DNA of 63,046 nt, from the NCBI GenBank assembly GCA_017993055.1, contig JAGONM010000023.1:1-63046 (forward strand), in the 5' to 3' direction. This document shows positions 8,375 to 16,566 of the stretch, piece after piece; positions within the stretch are counted from its first letter, which is position 1, and each line of letters begins with the position of its first letter. The notes beneath the pieces are model-generated. The model searched no databases. It was not told where the DNA came from and worked only from the letters and a program-made list of their open reading frames with translations. The position numbers and the translations under genes were made by a program. This DNA is from Armatimonadota bacterium. Its GTDB lineage: Bacteria; Armatimonadota; UBA5829; DTJY01.

Positions 8375-9550
8375 ATGAGCAAACTGATATACCTCGACCA
8401 TGCAGCCACCACGCCGCTCCACCCGGACGTGCTTGAGAATATGATGCCCTACCTGACCGAGCAGTACGCGAACTCGTCCACGCTCTACACGTTCGGACGG
8501 GAGGCCGGAGCCGCAGTGGAAGCTTCCCGCGAGAAGGTGGCCTCACTCATCGGCGCCGACCCGAAGGAGGTCTACTTCACCAGCGGCGCGACCGAGTCGG
8601 ACAACTGGGCGGTCATCGGCACGGCTCTCCAGCACGAGAAGAAGGGCAACCACATCATCACGTGCGCGATCGAGCACCACGCCGTGCTCGAGACCTGCGA
8701 GTACCTCGAGAAGCGCGGGTTCGAGTTGACGGTGCTTCCTGTGGACGAGTTCGGCCTCGTCGACCCTGAGGCCGTCCGGCGCGCGATCACCGACAAGACG
8801 ATCCTGATCAGCATAATGCACGCGAACAACGAGATCGGCACGATCGAGCCGATCGCCGAGACAGGCGCGATAGCCCGGGAAAAGGGCGTGATCTTCCACA
8901 CGGACGCGACCCAGTCGGTCGGCAAAATCCCTATCAACGTGGACGCGCTGAACGTGGACCTCCTCTCGCTCTCGGCCCACAAGATGTACGGGCCGAAGGG
9001 GATCGGGGCGCTCTACATCCGCAAGGGAGTCCGGATTCAGCCGTACCTGCACGGGGGCGGCCAGGAGAACCGGAAGCGCGCGGGGACGCATAACGTCGCC
9101 GGTATCGCGGGGCTCGGCAAGGCGGCGGAGATGGCGATGGCCGGGATGGCCGAGGAGTCCGCGCGGCTCATCGGACTCCGCGACTGGCTGATCGAGCAGC
9201 TCACGACCAGGATTGAGAACGTGAGGCTGAACGGCCACCCGACGAAGCGGCTCCCGAACAACGTGAACGTGAGCGTGCAGGGCATCGAGGGCGAGTCCAT
9301 GATCCTCTCGCTCGACATGCTCGGCGTCTGCGTCTCGAGCGGGTCGGCGTGCACCTCCGGCGACCTGTCGGCGTCGCACGTGCTCCTGGGGATCGGCCTG
9401 CCGCACGAACTCGCGCACGGCTCGATCAGGCTGACCCTCGGCCTCGCGACGACGCGGGAGGACCTCGAGAAGGTCGTGGACGGCCTCTCGGGCATCGTCG
9501 CACGCCTCCGCGCGATGTCGCCGATGTACGGGCCGGGGAAGATGGAGTGA
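8375..9550 (+). CDS. Cysteine desulfurase (NifS/IscS family)
   Basis: A 391-residue PLP enzyme that moves sulfur from L-cysteine to Fe-S or tRNA thiolation pathways. YLDHAATTPLHP starts the fold. AIEHHAVLE holds the PLP-stacking His101, SAHKMYGPKG gives the PLP lysine at about 203, and SSGSACTSGD contains the catalytic Cys at about 326. The loop around that Cys is short, which together with the motifs places it in group I (IscS/NifS-like). No IscU, NifU or MnmA gene is adjacent, so the acceptor is not evident. GGAGG sits 8 bp before the ATG. Confidence 0.95.
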   Translation: MSKLIYLDHAATTPLHPDVLENMMPYLTEQYANSSTLYTFGREAGAAVEASREKVASLIGADPKEVYFTSGATESDNWAVIGTALQHEKKGNHIITCAIEHHAVLETCEYLEKRGFELTVLPVDEFGLVDPEAVRRAITDKTILISIMHANNEIGTIEPIAETGAIAREKGVIFHTDATQSVGKIPINVDALNVDLLSLSAHKMYGPKGIGALYIRKGVRIQPYLHGGGQENRKRAGTHNVAGIAGLGKAAEMAMAGMAEESARLIGLRDWLIEQLTTRIENVRLNGHPTKRLPNNVNVSVQGIEGESMILSLDMLGVCVSSGSACTSGDLSASHVLLGIGLPHELAHGSIRLTLGLATTREDLEKVVDGLSGIVARLRAMSPMYGPGKME

Positions 9551-9587
9551 TGGCGGCAGAGCGCTGGAGTAGTGGGTGCCGTCTAGT

Positions 9588-9697
9588 CCTGAGTGCGCTC
9601 TCCGGAGCGTGTATCGAAGGACGGCCTCCCGTAGTGGCCGTGCCTCCGTGCCGGCCATGCCGCCCTTCGATACATCCGCCAGAGCGGACACTCAGGG
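9588..9697. repeat. Long imperfect palindromic repeat
   Basis: Outer arms CCTGAGTGCGCTCT and AGAGCGGACACTCAGG and inner arms GTATCGAAGG and CCTTCGATAC make a cruciform-like element of about 110 bp. It begins about 40 bp after the cysteine desulfurase stop. No protein is encoded. It looks like a small non-autonomous dispersed repeat. The gap 9551-9956 holds this, the next repeat and the lexA promoter. Confidence 0.75.
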
Positions 9698-9740
9698 CTG
9701 TCGGTGTCGGGTGCATTCGAGTTCAGTGGGTGGCGACATG

Positions 9741-9860
9741 GCCGTGTCTCGATATGCCCTGAGGGCTACTCAGGGCTACTCGACACTAGGCGGTTGGTCC
9801 CCTCTGCGGACCCGAACACCGATCTTCTCGAGTGGACACTCTGGTGGCATATCGAGAGGC
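9741..9860. repeat. Palindrome-ended repeat, copy 1
   Basis: Perfect 12-bp terminal arms TCTCGATATGCC (9747-9758) and GGCATATCGAGA (9846-9857) bound about 110 bp. The element shares blocks GCCGTGTCTCGATA, GCTACTCGACA, GGCGGACC-like and CATATCGAG in the same order with 12649-12756. Confidence 0.75.
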
Positions 9861-9922
9861 GCACCTGCTCTGGGGAAATGCACCTGTCGGCGTCCGACAC
9901 CGCTCCATTCCTCTTTCGTTTG

Positions 9923-9949
9923 TGATATAATCGAGACGGTTTCAGGAGG
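9923..9949 (+). promoter_or_regulatory. lexA extended -10 promoter and ribosome-binding site
   Basis: TGATATAAT (9923-9931) is an extended -10. AGGAGG (9944-9949) precedes the GTG start by 7 bp. The leader would be under 25 nt. No Gram-positive Cheo box (GAACN4GTTC) is seen, so the autoregulatory operator is not identified. Confidence 0.6.
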
Positions 9950-9956
9950 ATTCCGG

Positions 9957-10562
9957 GTGCAGGAGCTGACGGAGAGACAGAGAGACGTGCTGGAGGCGAT
10001 CCGCCGGCACATGGCCAGGAACGGCGAGTCGCCGACCGTGCGCGAGATCGCGCGGGAGATCGGCGTACGCTCGACGCGCACCGTCCACAAGCACCTCGAA
10101 GCACTCGAACAGAAGGGCTGTATCACGAAGTCGAAGTACGGCTACCGAGGTATCGAAGTGCCCGGCGAGTACTCGCCCGGGCAGGCGAAGTTCGTGCCCG
10201 TGCCGGTCGTCGGGCGGATCGCCGCGGGGATGCCGCTCCTCGCAAGCGAGAACGTCGAGAGTTACCTCACCGTTCCCGCCGACCTGACTCAGTCCGGCGA
10301 ACACTTCGCGCTGAAGGTCCGCGGCGACAGCATGATGAACGCGGGCATCTTCCACGGAGACATCATCGTCGCGCGCCGCCAGGAGACCGCCGTGAACGGG
10401 GACATCGTGGTCGCCCTGCTCGACGACGAGGCGACCGTCAAGACCTTCTACAACGACGGCGGCAGCGTCCGCCTCCAGCCCGAGAACCCCGCCTACGAGC
10501 CGATCATCACCCGCGAAGCGCAGGTCCTCGGCAAGGTGACGCTCTCGATCCGGCAGTTCTAG
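9957..10562 (+). CDS. lexA: LexA SOS-response repressor
   Basis: The 201-residue protein starts at GTG with an ideal AGGAGG. Upstream in-frame sequence is repeat-derived and not conserved. The N-terminal winged helix (ELTERQRDVLEAIRRHM, then SPTVREIAREIGVRSTRTVHKHL) binds DNA. The C-terminal S24 peptidase-like domain has the autocleavage pair Ala90-Gly91 (GRIAAGMPLLA), the nucleophile Ser125 (VRGDSMMNAGI) and Lys162 (EATVKTFY). RecA filaments trigger self-cleavage and derepression of DNA-repair genes. It is monocistronic between two repeat regions. Confidence 0.97.
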   Translation: MQELTERQRDVLEAIRRHMARNGESPTVREIAREIGVRSTRTVHKHLEALEQKGCITKSKYGYRGIEVPGEYSPGQAKFVPVPVVGRIAAGMPLLASENVESYLTVPADLTQSGEHFALKVRGDSMMNAGIFHGDIIVARRQETAVNGDIVVALLDDEATVKTFYNDGGSVRLQPENPAYEPIITREAQVLGKVTLSIRQF

Positions 10563-10581
10563 CAGCCGGAAAATTGTCATT

Positions 10582-10680
10582 TGTGATTAGTGAATGGTGA
10601 TTAGTCCGGATTCGGGCACGATTCGCAACCGCCAACTGCTCACTCTCTACTATCTACCCATCACTCATCACTAATCACTT
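10582..10680. repeat. GTGATTAGTGA-type inverted repeat
   Basis: Left arm TGTGATTAGTGAATGGTGA (10582-10600) pairs imperfectly with TCACTCATCACTAATCACTT (10661-10680). The right arm is close to one at 49660-49680, so this is a dispersed family. It lies between lexA and the YprB-like gene and leaves no clear ribosome-binding site before the latter. Confidence 0.7.
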
Positions 10681-10690
10681 TGGTTTTCCC

Positions 10691-11449
10691 ATGCTCGATC
10701 CCGAACTGAGGCAGAGACTATCCCGCGTGAACATCGAGCGGCCCGCTCCCAGGCCGCCGACCGATCGGCCCGCCCGGCGGATCGCCGCCCTGGAGGACGT
10801 CCTGCCCGGCCGGGTCCACGCGCACGAGCACGGCGAGCTGTACGTCTGCGAGAGGAAACCCGAAGCCCTGCTGCCGAAGGACGCGGGGCCGGTCGTCGTG
10901 TCAGTCGCCGAAGTTGAGAAGCTCGGGCGCGCGCCGGAGGATGTGCTCTTCCTCGACATCGAGACCTGCGGGTTCGCGAACTGCCCGCTCTTCCTGATCG
11001 GCACACTGGCCGCCCGGGGCGATGAGGTCGTGATCGAGCAGTACTTCGCGCGCGACTACTCCGAGGAGGGCGCGCTCCTCGCTCACCTGGGCGACGTCGC
11101 GTCGAACTACGGCATGATCGTCACCTACAACGGCAAGACGTTCGACGTGCCGTATATGCGCGACCGGATGGTCTTCCACCGCATACGGCGCGAGTTCGAG
11201 CAGGAGCACCTGGACCTGCTCCAGCCCGCGAGGCGTTTGTGGAAGGGAAAACTGCCCGACTGCCGGCTTCAGACGCTGGAGGAGAATCTCTGCGGCCGCA
11301 GGAGATACGGCGACACGCCCGGCCAACTGATCCCGGAGATCTACCACAACTTCGTGCGAACCGGCAACGCCGCCCCGCTCGAAGGAATCTTCGTCCACAA
11401 CGCCCTCGATCTGATCACGATGGCGGAGCTTCTGCCGAAGCTGGTGTAG
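10691..11449 (+). CDS. YprB-like ribonuclease H-fold exonuclease domain protein
   Basis: A 252-residue protein. The core begins at VLFLDIETCGF (DxE metal ligands of a DEDD exonuclease fold). VTYNGKTFDVPYMRDR gives the second acidic motif, LDLLQPARRLWKG the central segment, and FVHNALDLITMAELLPKL the last (HNxxD). These match the YprB/RNase H-like domain, which in other bacteria is sometimes fused to a TPR domain absent here. Probably a 3'-5' nuclease, with the substrate unknown. Its position after lexA could suggest a repair role, but an intervening repeat argues for separate transcription. Confidence 0.8.
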   Translation: MLDPELRQRLSRVNIERPAPRPPTDRPARRIAALEDVLPGRVHAHEHGELYVCERKPEALLPKDAGPVVVSVAEVEKLGRAPEDVLFLDIETCGFANCPLFLIGTLAARGDEVVIEQYFARDYSEEGALLAHLGDVASNYGMIVTYNGKTFDVPYMRDRMVFHRIRREFEQEHLDLLQPARRLWKGKLPDCRLQTLEENLCGRRRYGDTPGQLIPEIYHNFVRTGNAAPLEGIFVHNALDLITMAELLPKLV

Positions 11450-11458
11450 GAGGCTGCG

Positions 11459-11474
11459 GTCGGACGAGTCCGAC
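11459..11474. repeat. GTCGGAC/GTCCGAC hairpin
   Basis: Perfect 7-bp arms GTCGGAC and GTCCGAC separated by GA, followed by related words (GTCTGACC). It lies between convergent genes and could end both transcripts, though there is no T-run. Similar words occur at 15141-15168. Confidence 0.5.
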
Positions 11475-11494
11475 ACGTCTGACCGGTCTGACGG

Positions 11495-12604
11495 TTACTT
11501 CCGCAGGTACACCCGCCCCACGCTCTTGCCGAGGGTGATCGCGTTCGACGCCAGGTCCTTGCCCGCGAAGACGTCGCGCCACCTGCCGTTCGGAAGAGCG
11601 ATCCGCGCACCCTTGGACTCGCTCGAGACGACGACGATCCCCTTCTCGAACTCGCGCATGTAGAAGCCGTCGCCGGTCGTCATCGGGCCGAGAGGCTTGC
11701 CGAGCCGGAGCTTGTAGAGGTCGCGCGCGGCGTCCTTCGCCGAGAACCAGTCCGCCCAGACGAACCCCGATAGCCTCGCCCACGAGTAGCAGTAGAACGC
11801 ATCCTCGCGCGGCGGGCTCTCCGTATAGCCGATGTACGAGAGGGCGATTAGAGTGTGCCCCTTGTCAGCCTGCGGGCCCCACTGACGCTGCCATCCGAGC
11901 AGTGTCGCCTCGTCGTGCCACCGAGTCTTCGATGCCCATGTGCAGATGTACGACTCCAGCATCTGCCCGTCGCACGCGCCGACCCACTCCTGGTTCGGGT
12001 AACCGGCATTCACTATGACAACCTTGTCGTCTCCATATCGCTTGACACGATACCTCACGGCTTCGAGGAGCTTGCGGTAGGCGTAGATGTTGTCCTTGTC
12101 TCTGTAGATGTGCCGGTGGCGCTTGAACTTCGGGGCCACGCACTCGACGTCGGGGTGGCCGTTGTCAATGAACAGGCCGTCCACGCCGAGGTCCATCATG
12201 TACTTCGTGTATGCGATCGCGTAGTCCCGGAAGGCGGGCGAATTCGGGCAGACGGTTTTCCAGCCGGTGTTCTCCGTGCCCTCGAAGCAAGATATGCCGA
12301 TCGAGCCGTCGGGCTTGATGACGTTCCAGTCAGGGTGCTCGGCGAGGTTCGCCCGCTGGTACTCGTGCGGCGGCATCTGGTAGAAGGTGACGTAAGCGAG
12401 CACCTTCGTCCCCTGCTTGTGGGCTTTCTCGATGATCTTCTTGTCGAGAGGGACGCCGATGACGAACGGAACGTCCTTCATGTCCGAGATCGCGGCGTCG
12501 GTCCACTGCTTGTACCAGCCGTTGCACATCTCGGCCTGCTGCAGCCATCCCGCCGAGCAGTCCGCGGCGATGAGCATGATGGTGAGGGCAAGGATTGTTT
12601 TCAT
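11495..12604 (-). CDS. Secreted glycoside hydrolase-like TIM-barrel protein
   Basis: A 369-residue protein with a Sec signal (MKTILALTIMLIAADCSAG). The ATG was chosen because it opens that signal. Body motifs: VLAYVTFYQMPPHEYQRANL, then GVDGLFIDNGHPDVE (strand end with Asp residues), KVVIVNAGYPNQEW, MLESYICTWA and ALSYIGYTE. This resembles the putative glycoside hydrolases of the GHL/DUF297-type TIM-barrel group, which include extracellular endo-galactosaminidase-like enzymes. Substrate unproven. The final 60 residues are a small beta domain (GVVVVSSE-like IVVVSSESKGARI). Confidence 0.65.
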   Translation of the reverse strand: MKTILALTIMLIAADCSAGWLQQAEMCNGWYKQWTDAAISDMKDVPFVIGVPLDKKIIEKAHKQGTKVLAYVTFYQMPPHEYQRANLAEHPDWNVIKPDGSIGISCFEGTENTGWKTVCPNSPAFRDYAIAYTKYMMDLGVDGLFIDNGHPDVECVAPKFKRHRHIYRDKDNIYAYRKLLEAVRYRVKRYGDDKVVIVNAGYPNQEWVGACDGQMLESYICTWASKTRWHDEATLLGWQRQWGPQADKGHTLIALSYIGYTESPPREDAFYCYSWARLSGFVWADWFSAKDAARDLYKLRLGKPLGPMTTGDGFYMREFEKGIVVVSSESKGARIALPNGRWRDVFAGKDLASNAITLGKSVGRVYLRK

Positions 12605-12648
12605 GCTCTCTTGTTCGCCGGTTGAGGGAGTGTTCCTGCAGGGCATGT

Positions 12649-12756
12649 GCCGTGTCTCGATACGCTTCGCTACTCGACATCAGTCGGGTATTGTGTTGGC
12701 GGACCACCCCAACCGATCTCCCCGAGTCGGCTTTTCTGGAAGCCATATCGAGGGGC
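12649..12756. repeat. Palindrome-ended repeat, copy 2
   Basis: Related in order and orientation to 9741-9860: GCCGTGTCTCGATA at 12649, GCTACTCGACA, GGCGGACC, AACCGATCT, and CATATCGAG at the end. The terminal inverted arms are decayed. It fills most of the gap between the secreted TIM-barrel gene and the ars promoter. Confidence 0.7.
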
Positions 12757-12798
12757 TGACCCACCTCTGCCTGCCACGCTCTGCCAGAAAACGGACCC

Positions 12799-12827
12799 TT
12801 GACATTATTTGGCTATTTGGCTATAAT
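12799..12827 (+). promoter_or_regulatory. Consensus promoter of the arsenic/thioredoxin gene run with possible ArsR operator
   Basis: TTGACA (12799-12804), a 17-bp spacer and TATAAT (12822-12827) match the sigma-70 consensus exactly. The spacer repeats ATTTGGCT twice, and TTGG...CCAA half-sites (12817-12832) straddle the -10. That is where an ArsR-type repressor would sit. The operator is an inference. Confidence 0.75.
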
Positions 12828-12878
12828 ACCAAGTAGTTTGCCGGATGCGCCGCCAGGGACTTCGCCGGAGGACTGATG

Positions 12879-13943
12879 ATGACTGAGAACATCGGCAAGA
12901 AGCTGTCTTTTCTCGACCGCTATCTCACGCTGTGGATATTCCTGGCGATGGCGGTCGGTGTTTCGCTCGGATACCTCGTGAGCGGGGTGGTCCCGTTCAT
13001 CAACCGGTTCCAGGTCGGAACGACGAACATTCCGATCGCGATCGGACTGATCCTGATGATGTATCCTCCGTTCGCCAAGGTGAAGTACGAGCGGCTCGGC
13101 GAGGCATTCCGCGACTTCCGCATACTTGCGCTGTCGCTGGTCCAGAACTGGGTCATCGGCCCGATCCTGATGTTCATGCTGGCGATCACATTCCTGCGCG
13201 GCTACCCGGAGTACATGGTCGGGCTGATCATGATCGGCCTGGCTCGGTGCATCGCGATGGTGATCGTCTGGAACGACCTGGCGGACGGCGACCGCGAGTA
13301 CGCGGCCGGCCTGGTGGCGTTCAACTCGATCTTCCAGGTGCTCTTCTACTCGGTTTTCGCGTATGTCTTCATCACCGTCCTGCCGCCGCTGTTCGGGCTG
13401 AAGGGCATCGCGGTCCACGTCAGCATCGGGCAGATCGCCAGGAGCGTCTTCATCTACCTCGGCGTGCCGTTCATCGGGGGAATGCTGACCCGGTTCGTCC
13501 TGCTCAGGCTGAAGGGGCGGGAGTGGTACGAGCGCGAGTTCATCCCGCGGGTCAGCCCGATCACGCTCGTGGCGCTGCTGTTCACGATCATAGTCATGTT
13601 CAGCATCCAGGGCGAGAAGATCATCGCCCGGCCGTTCGACGTGCTCAGGATAGCCGTGCCTCTGCTGATCTATTTTGTGATCATGTTCCTGGTCTCGTTC
13701 TTCATGGGACGGAAGATCGGGGCGGACTACGGCAAGACGACCACCCTGGCTTTTACGGCGGCAAGCAACAACTTCGAGCTGGCGATCGCGGTGGCAGTGG
13801 CGGTCTTCGGCATCAACTCGGGCGCGGCGTTTGCGGCAGTGATAGGGCCGCTGGTCGAGGTGCCGGTGATGATAGGGCTGGTCAACGTGGCGTTCTTGTT
13901 CCGCAGGAAATGCTTTGCGCCGATCTGCGAGGTCGCCAGATGA
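12879..13943 (+). CDS. acr3: ACR3-family arsenite efflux permease
   Basis: A 354-residue inner-membrane protein with about ten helices. It exports As(III) (or Sb(III)) driven by the proton gradient. Signatures include [19 protein letters not shown] with the conserved Cys in helix 4 and [18 protein letters not shown] with the essential Glu in helix 9. Two adjacent ATGs (12876 and 12879) exist; GGAGG at 12867 is better spaced for the second. The stop overlaps the arsR start as ATGA. It is first in the run, just behind the strong promoter. Confidence 0.96.
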   Translation: MTENIGKKLSFLDRYLTLWIFLAMAVGVSLGYLVSGVVPFINRFQVGTTNIPIAIGLILMMYPPFAKVKYERLGEAFRDFRILALSLVQNWVIGPILMFMLAITFLRGYPEYMVGLIMIGLARCIAMVIVWNDLADGDREYAAGLVAFNSIFQVLFYSVFAYVFITVLPPLFGLKGIAVHVSIGQIARSVFIYLGVPFIGGMLTRFVLLRLKGREWYEREFIPRVSPITLVALLFTIIVMFSIQGEKIIARPFDVLRIAVPLLIYFVIMFLVSFFMGRKIGADYGKTTTLAFTAASNNFELAIAVAVAVFGINSGAAFAAVIGPLVEVPVMIGLVNVAFLFRRKCFAPICEVAR

Positions 13944-14266
13944 CATACGACGAGGAACTCTACAAGGCCAAGGCGCAGGTCATAAAGGCGATGGGCCACC
14001 CGAGCAGGCTTGCGATGATCGAGGCGCTGGCGGAGGGCGAACTCTGCGTCTGCGAGCTTCAGGCGCTGGTCGGTTCGGATATGTCCACGGTTTCGAAGCA
14101 TCTGTCGGTGCTCAGGAACGCGGGGATCGTGTCCGGCCGCAAGAAGGGTCTGTGGATGTACTACCGGCTCTGCTGTCCGTGCATACTCGAATTCCTCGGC
14201 TGCATAGATGCGGTCATACGCGCGGATGCGGAGCAGAAGATGGCGATGTGCAAGATAGGAGGCTGA
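13940..14266 (+). CDS. arsR: ArsR/SmtB-family arsenite-responsive repressor
   Basis: A 108-residue winged-helix repressor. [19 protein letters not shown] starts the fold. [12 protein letters not shown] holds the Cys-x-Cys of the As(III) site at the recognition helix region, and [20 protein letters not shown] is the DNA-reading helix-turn-helix. CCPC near the C-terminus may add a thiol ligand. As(III) binding would release the promoter at 12799-12827. Overlap with acr3 (ATGA) implies translational coupling. Confidence 0.95.
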   Translation: MTYDEELYKAKAQVIKAMGHPSRLAMIEALAEGELCVCELQALVGSDMSTVSKHLSVLRNAGIVSGRKKGLWMYYRLCCPCILEFLGCIDAVIRADAEQKMAMCKIGG

Positions 14267-14267
14267 T

Positions 14268-15140
14268 ATGCCTGAGAAGCGATGCTGCTGCGGACCGACC
14301 GAACCATCGTGCTGCGACGATGACGTCAAGGGCTACGTCAGAGAGAAATACGGCCGGGTTGCCTTGAACGCCGGCGAGCGCAAGGAGTCGAGCTGCTGCG
14401 GCGACACGTGCAAGGACGCGATCACGCGGGACCTCTACGACGAGGCGGAGGTCGCGGGCATACCGGTCGAGGCGCTCCTGGCCTCGATGGGATGCGCGAA
14501 CCCACTGGCGCTGGCCGAGCTGAAGCCCGGGGAGGTCGTGCTCGACCTCGGGAGCGGCGGCGGGATTGATGTCCTGCTCTCCGCGAAGCGCGTCGGGCCG
14601 ACCGGCAAGGCTTACGGGCTCGACATGACCGACGAGATGCTCGCGCTCGCCCGACAGAACCAAAAGGAAGCCGGCGTCGAGAACGTCGAGTTCCTGAGAG
14701 GCGAGATCGAGAGCATCCCGCTCCCGGACTGCTCGGTGGACGTGATCATCAGCAACTGCGTGATCAACCTCTCTACCGACAAGGACCAGGTGTTGCGCGA
14801 AGCATACCGGGTCCTCAAGCCCGGCGGACGGTTCGCGGTCGCCGACATCGTGCTGACGAGGCCGATATCCGCCGAGTTGCAGAAGCACCTGGAGCTGTGG
14901 GCGGGCTGTGTCGCGGGCGCTCTGCACGTTGATGAGTACAGGTCAAAGTTGGCCGAAGCAGGGTTCGCCGTTCCGACCGTCGAGACCGCCCGGACCTACT
15001 CCGCCGAAGATGCCGAGGGCATCGTGCCGGGCGAAGTGATCAGGGAGCTTGGGCCGGAGGGGATCGCCGATCTGGTCGGCTCGATCATGAGCGCTTTCGT
15101 CCGGGCAGAGAAGCCGAGGGGTTGCTGCTGTTGTGGATAG
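14268..15140 (+). CDS. arsM: Arsenite S-adenosylmethionine methyltransferase
   Basis: A 290-residue class I methyltransferase. The SAM loop is LDLGSGGG (93-100). Three cysteines at 76 (SMGCANP), 164 (SNCVINLS) and 214 (WAGCVAG) match the As(III)-binding trio of ArsM. Both ends are Cys-rich (RCCCGP and GCCCCG), plausible extra metalloid-binding sites. AGGAGG lies 5 bp before the ATG. It makes mono- to trimethyl arsenicals, which the permease encoded next could export. The 3' end overlaps that gene by 8 bp. Confidence 0.95.
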   Translation: MPEKRCCCGPTEPSCCDDDVKGYVREKYGRVALNAGERKESSCCGDTCKDAITRDLYDEAEVAGIPVEALLASMGCANPLALAELKPGEVVLDLGSGGGIDVLLSAKRVGPTGKAYGLDMTDEMLALARQNQKEAGVENVEFLRGEIESIPLPDCSVDVIISNCVINLSTDKDQVLREAYRVLKPGGRFAVADIVLTRPISAELQKHLELWAGCVAGALHVDEYRSKLAEAGFAVPTVETARTYSAEDAEGIVPGEVIRELGPEGIADLVGSIMSAFVRAEKPRGCCCCG

Positions 15141-16194
15141 TCCGACGTGTCGGAACGGTCCGACAGAACAAGCTGGATTAGATGCACGCCGCCTCTACGC
15201 CGTCCTGGCGCTCGGACTCGTCGTGTGGGCGCTCGTCTACCGATGGCTCCGTCCCGCGGCGGATTTCATCACGTCTCGGGTATTCGGTCTCTCGCTCGAT
15301 AGTCATCTGGGCAGCAGCGTAGCGTTCTTTCTCTACGACGTGCCGAAGGTCCTGATGCTTCTCGTGCTGGTCGTATTCGGCATCGGGATCGTGAGATCGT
15401 TCTTCACACCGGAACGCACCCGCAGCATCCTGGCGGGCAAGCGGGAGTTCGTCGGCAACATCCTTGCCGCGTGCCTCGGGATCGTCACGCCGTTCTGCTC
15501 GTGCTCGGCGTGCCCGCTGTTCATCGGGTTCGTGGAGGCGGGCATCCCGCTCGGAGTGACCTTCTCGTTCCTGATCGCCGCGCCGATGATCAACGAGGTC
15601 GCGCTCGTCCTGCTCTATGGGATGTTCGGCTGGAGGGTCGCGGGTCTCTATCTGGCGACCGGGCTGTTCGTCGCCATCACGGCGGGATGGGTGATCGGGC
15701 GGCTGAAGATGGAGCGGCACATCGAGGAATGGGTCTTCGAGGTGAAGATGGGCCAAGGGGCGGACGAACCCGGCCTGACGTGGAACGCCCGCGTTGGGTA
15801 CGGGCTCCACGCCGTGCGTGAGATCGTCGGCAGGGTATGGCCGTTCGTGATCGCGGGGATCGCCGTCGGCGCGGGGATTCACGGCTACGTGCCGGAAGGG
15901 CTCATGGCCTCGTTTATGGGCGAGGATGTCTGGTGGAGCGTCCCGCTGGCGGTGATCATCGGAGTCCCGATGTACTCGAACGCGGCGGGAATCATCCCGG
16001 TCGTCCAGGCGCTGATGGAGAAGGGCGCGGCGCTGGGGACGTCGCTGGCGTTCATGATGTCGGTCATCGGGCTCTCGCTGCCCGAGGTGGTCATCATCCG
16101 GCGCGTGCTGAAGCCCCGGTTGATCGGGGTGTTCGTAGGTGTAGTAGCGATGGGTATACTCCTGGTGGGGTATCTGTTCAACCTGTTGCTCTAG
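15133..16194 (+). CDS. arsP: ArsP-like (DUF318/UPF0718) permease
   Basis: A 353-residue protein with about eight helices and the family core PFCSCSACPLFIGFVEAGIP, including the CSCSAC cysteines, followed by FSFLIAAPMINEVA and, in the second half, GVPMYSNAAGIIPVVQ. ArsP homologues export trivalent organoarsenicals, which fits a gene directly after arsM. The GTG start overlaps arsM, and the first 20 residues are translated from a GTCCGAC-type repeat, so the true start may be further in. Other UPF0718 members are of unknown function. Confidence 0.85.
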   Translation: MDSPTCRNGPTEQAGLDARRLYAVLALGLVVWALVYRWLRPAADFITSRVFGLSLDSHLGSSVAFFLYDVPKVLMLLVLVVFGIGIVRSFFTPERTRSILAGKREFVGNILAACLGIVTPFCSCSACPLFIGFVEAGIPLGVTFSFLIAAPMINEVALVLLYGMFGWRVAGLYLATGLFVAITAGWVIGRLKMERHIEEWVFEVKMGQGADEPGLTWNARVGYGLHAVREIVGRVWPFVIAGIAVGAGIHGYVPEGLMASFMGEDVWWSVPLAVIIGVPMYSNAAGIIPVVQALMEKGAALGTSLAFMMSVIGLSLPEVVIIRRVLKPRLIGVFVGVVAMGILLVGYLFNLLL

Positions 16195-16301
16195 GCTCTT
16201 TCTCCCGCTCGTACTCGTAATCGGCGAATCGTCGAGACGTGAACTCCCGACGGGGTTGCGCGTCAAATACGTGCTACCCGGCTCGCGAAAGGAATAGTAT
16301 A

Positions 16302-16535
16302 ATGAGAATCCAGATTCTGGGCACGGGCTGCCCGAAGTGCAAGGCGCTCATGGAGAACGCCGAGATAGCGATCCGGCAGGCCGGTCTCGACATCGAGATC
16401 GAGAAGGTGACCGACCTGGCTGAGATCATGAAGTTCGGCGTCATGATGACTCCGGCCCTCGCGGTTGACGGCGAGGTGAAGTCCGCCGGCAAGCTGCTCA
16501 GCCCCGAGGAGATCGCGAGGTTGCTGAAGCAGTGA
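16302..16535 (+). CDS. Small thioredoxin-like disulfide protein (MTH895 type)
   Basis: A 77-residue cytoplasmic thioredoxin-fold protein without a signal. The active site is CPKC (GTGCPKCKAL, residues 8-17). MMTPALAVDGEV carries the cis-proline. The C-terminal helix is short (SPEEIARLLKQ). This is the redox-active disulfide family often found beside DUF318 permeases and arsenic genes. It may reduce arsenical or protein disulfides at the cytoplasmic face. GAAAGGA lies before the ATG. In-frame upstream codons are not conserved. Confidence 0.9.
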   Translation: MRIQILGTGCPKCKALMENAEIAIRQAGLDIEIEKVTDLAEIMKFGVMMTPALAVDGEVKSAGKLLSPEEIARLLKQ

Positions 16536-16566
16536 CTGACTCGAACCGCAGAAAGGAAACACATCC

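Noticed and set aside
9900-9956. SOS box controlling lexA
   Set aside because: Neither a GAACN4GTTC nor a CTGTN8ACAG site was found near the promoter; the operator of this lineage may differ.
9588-9956. N-terminal extension of LexA in frame upstream of the GTG
   Set aside because: The upstream frame is made of palindromic repeats and crosses the promoter; the GTG has an ideal AGGAGG and gives the usual family length.
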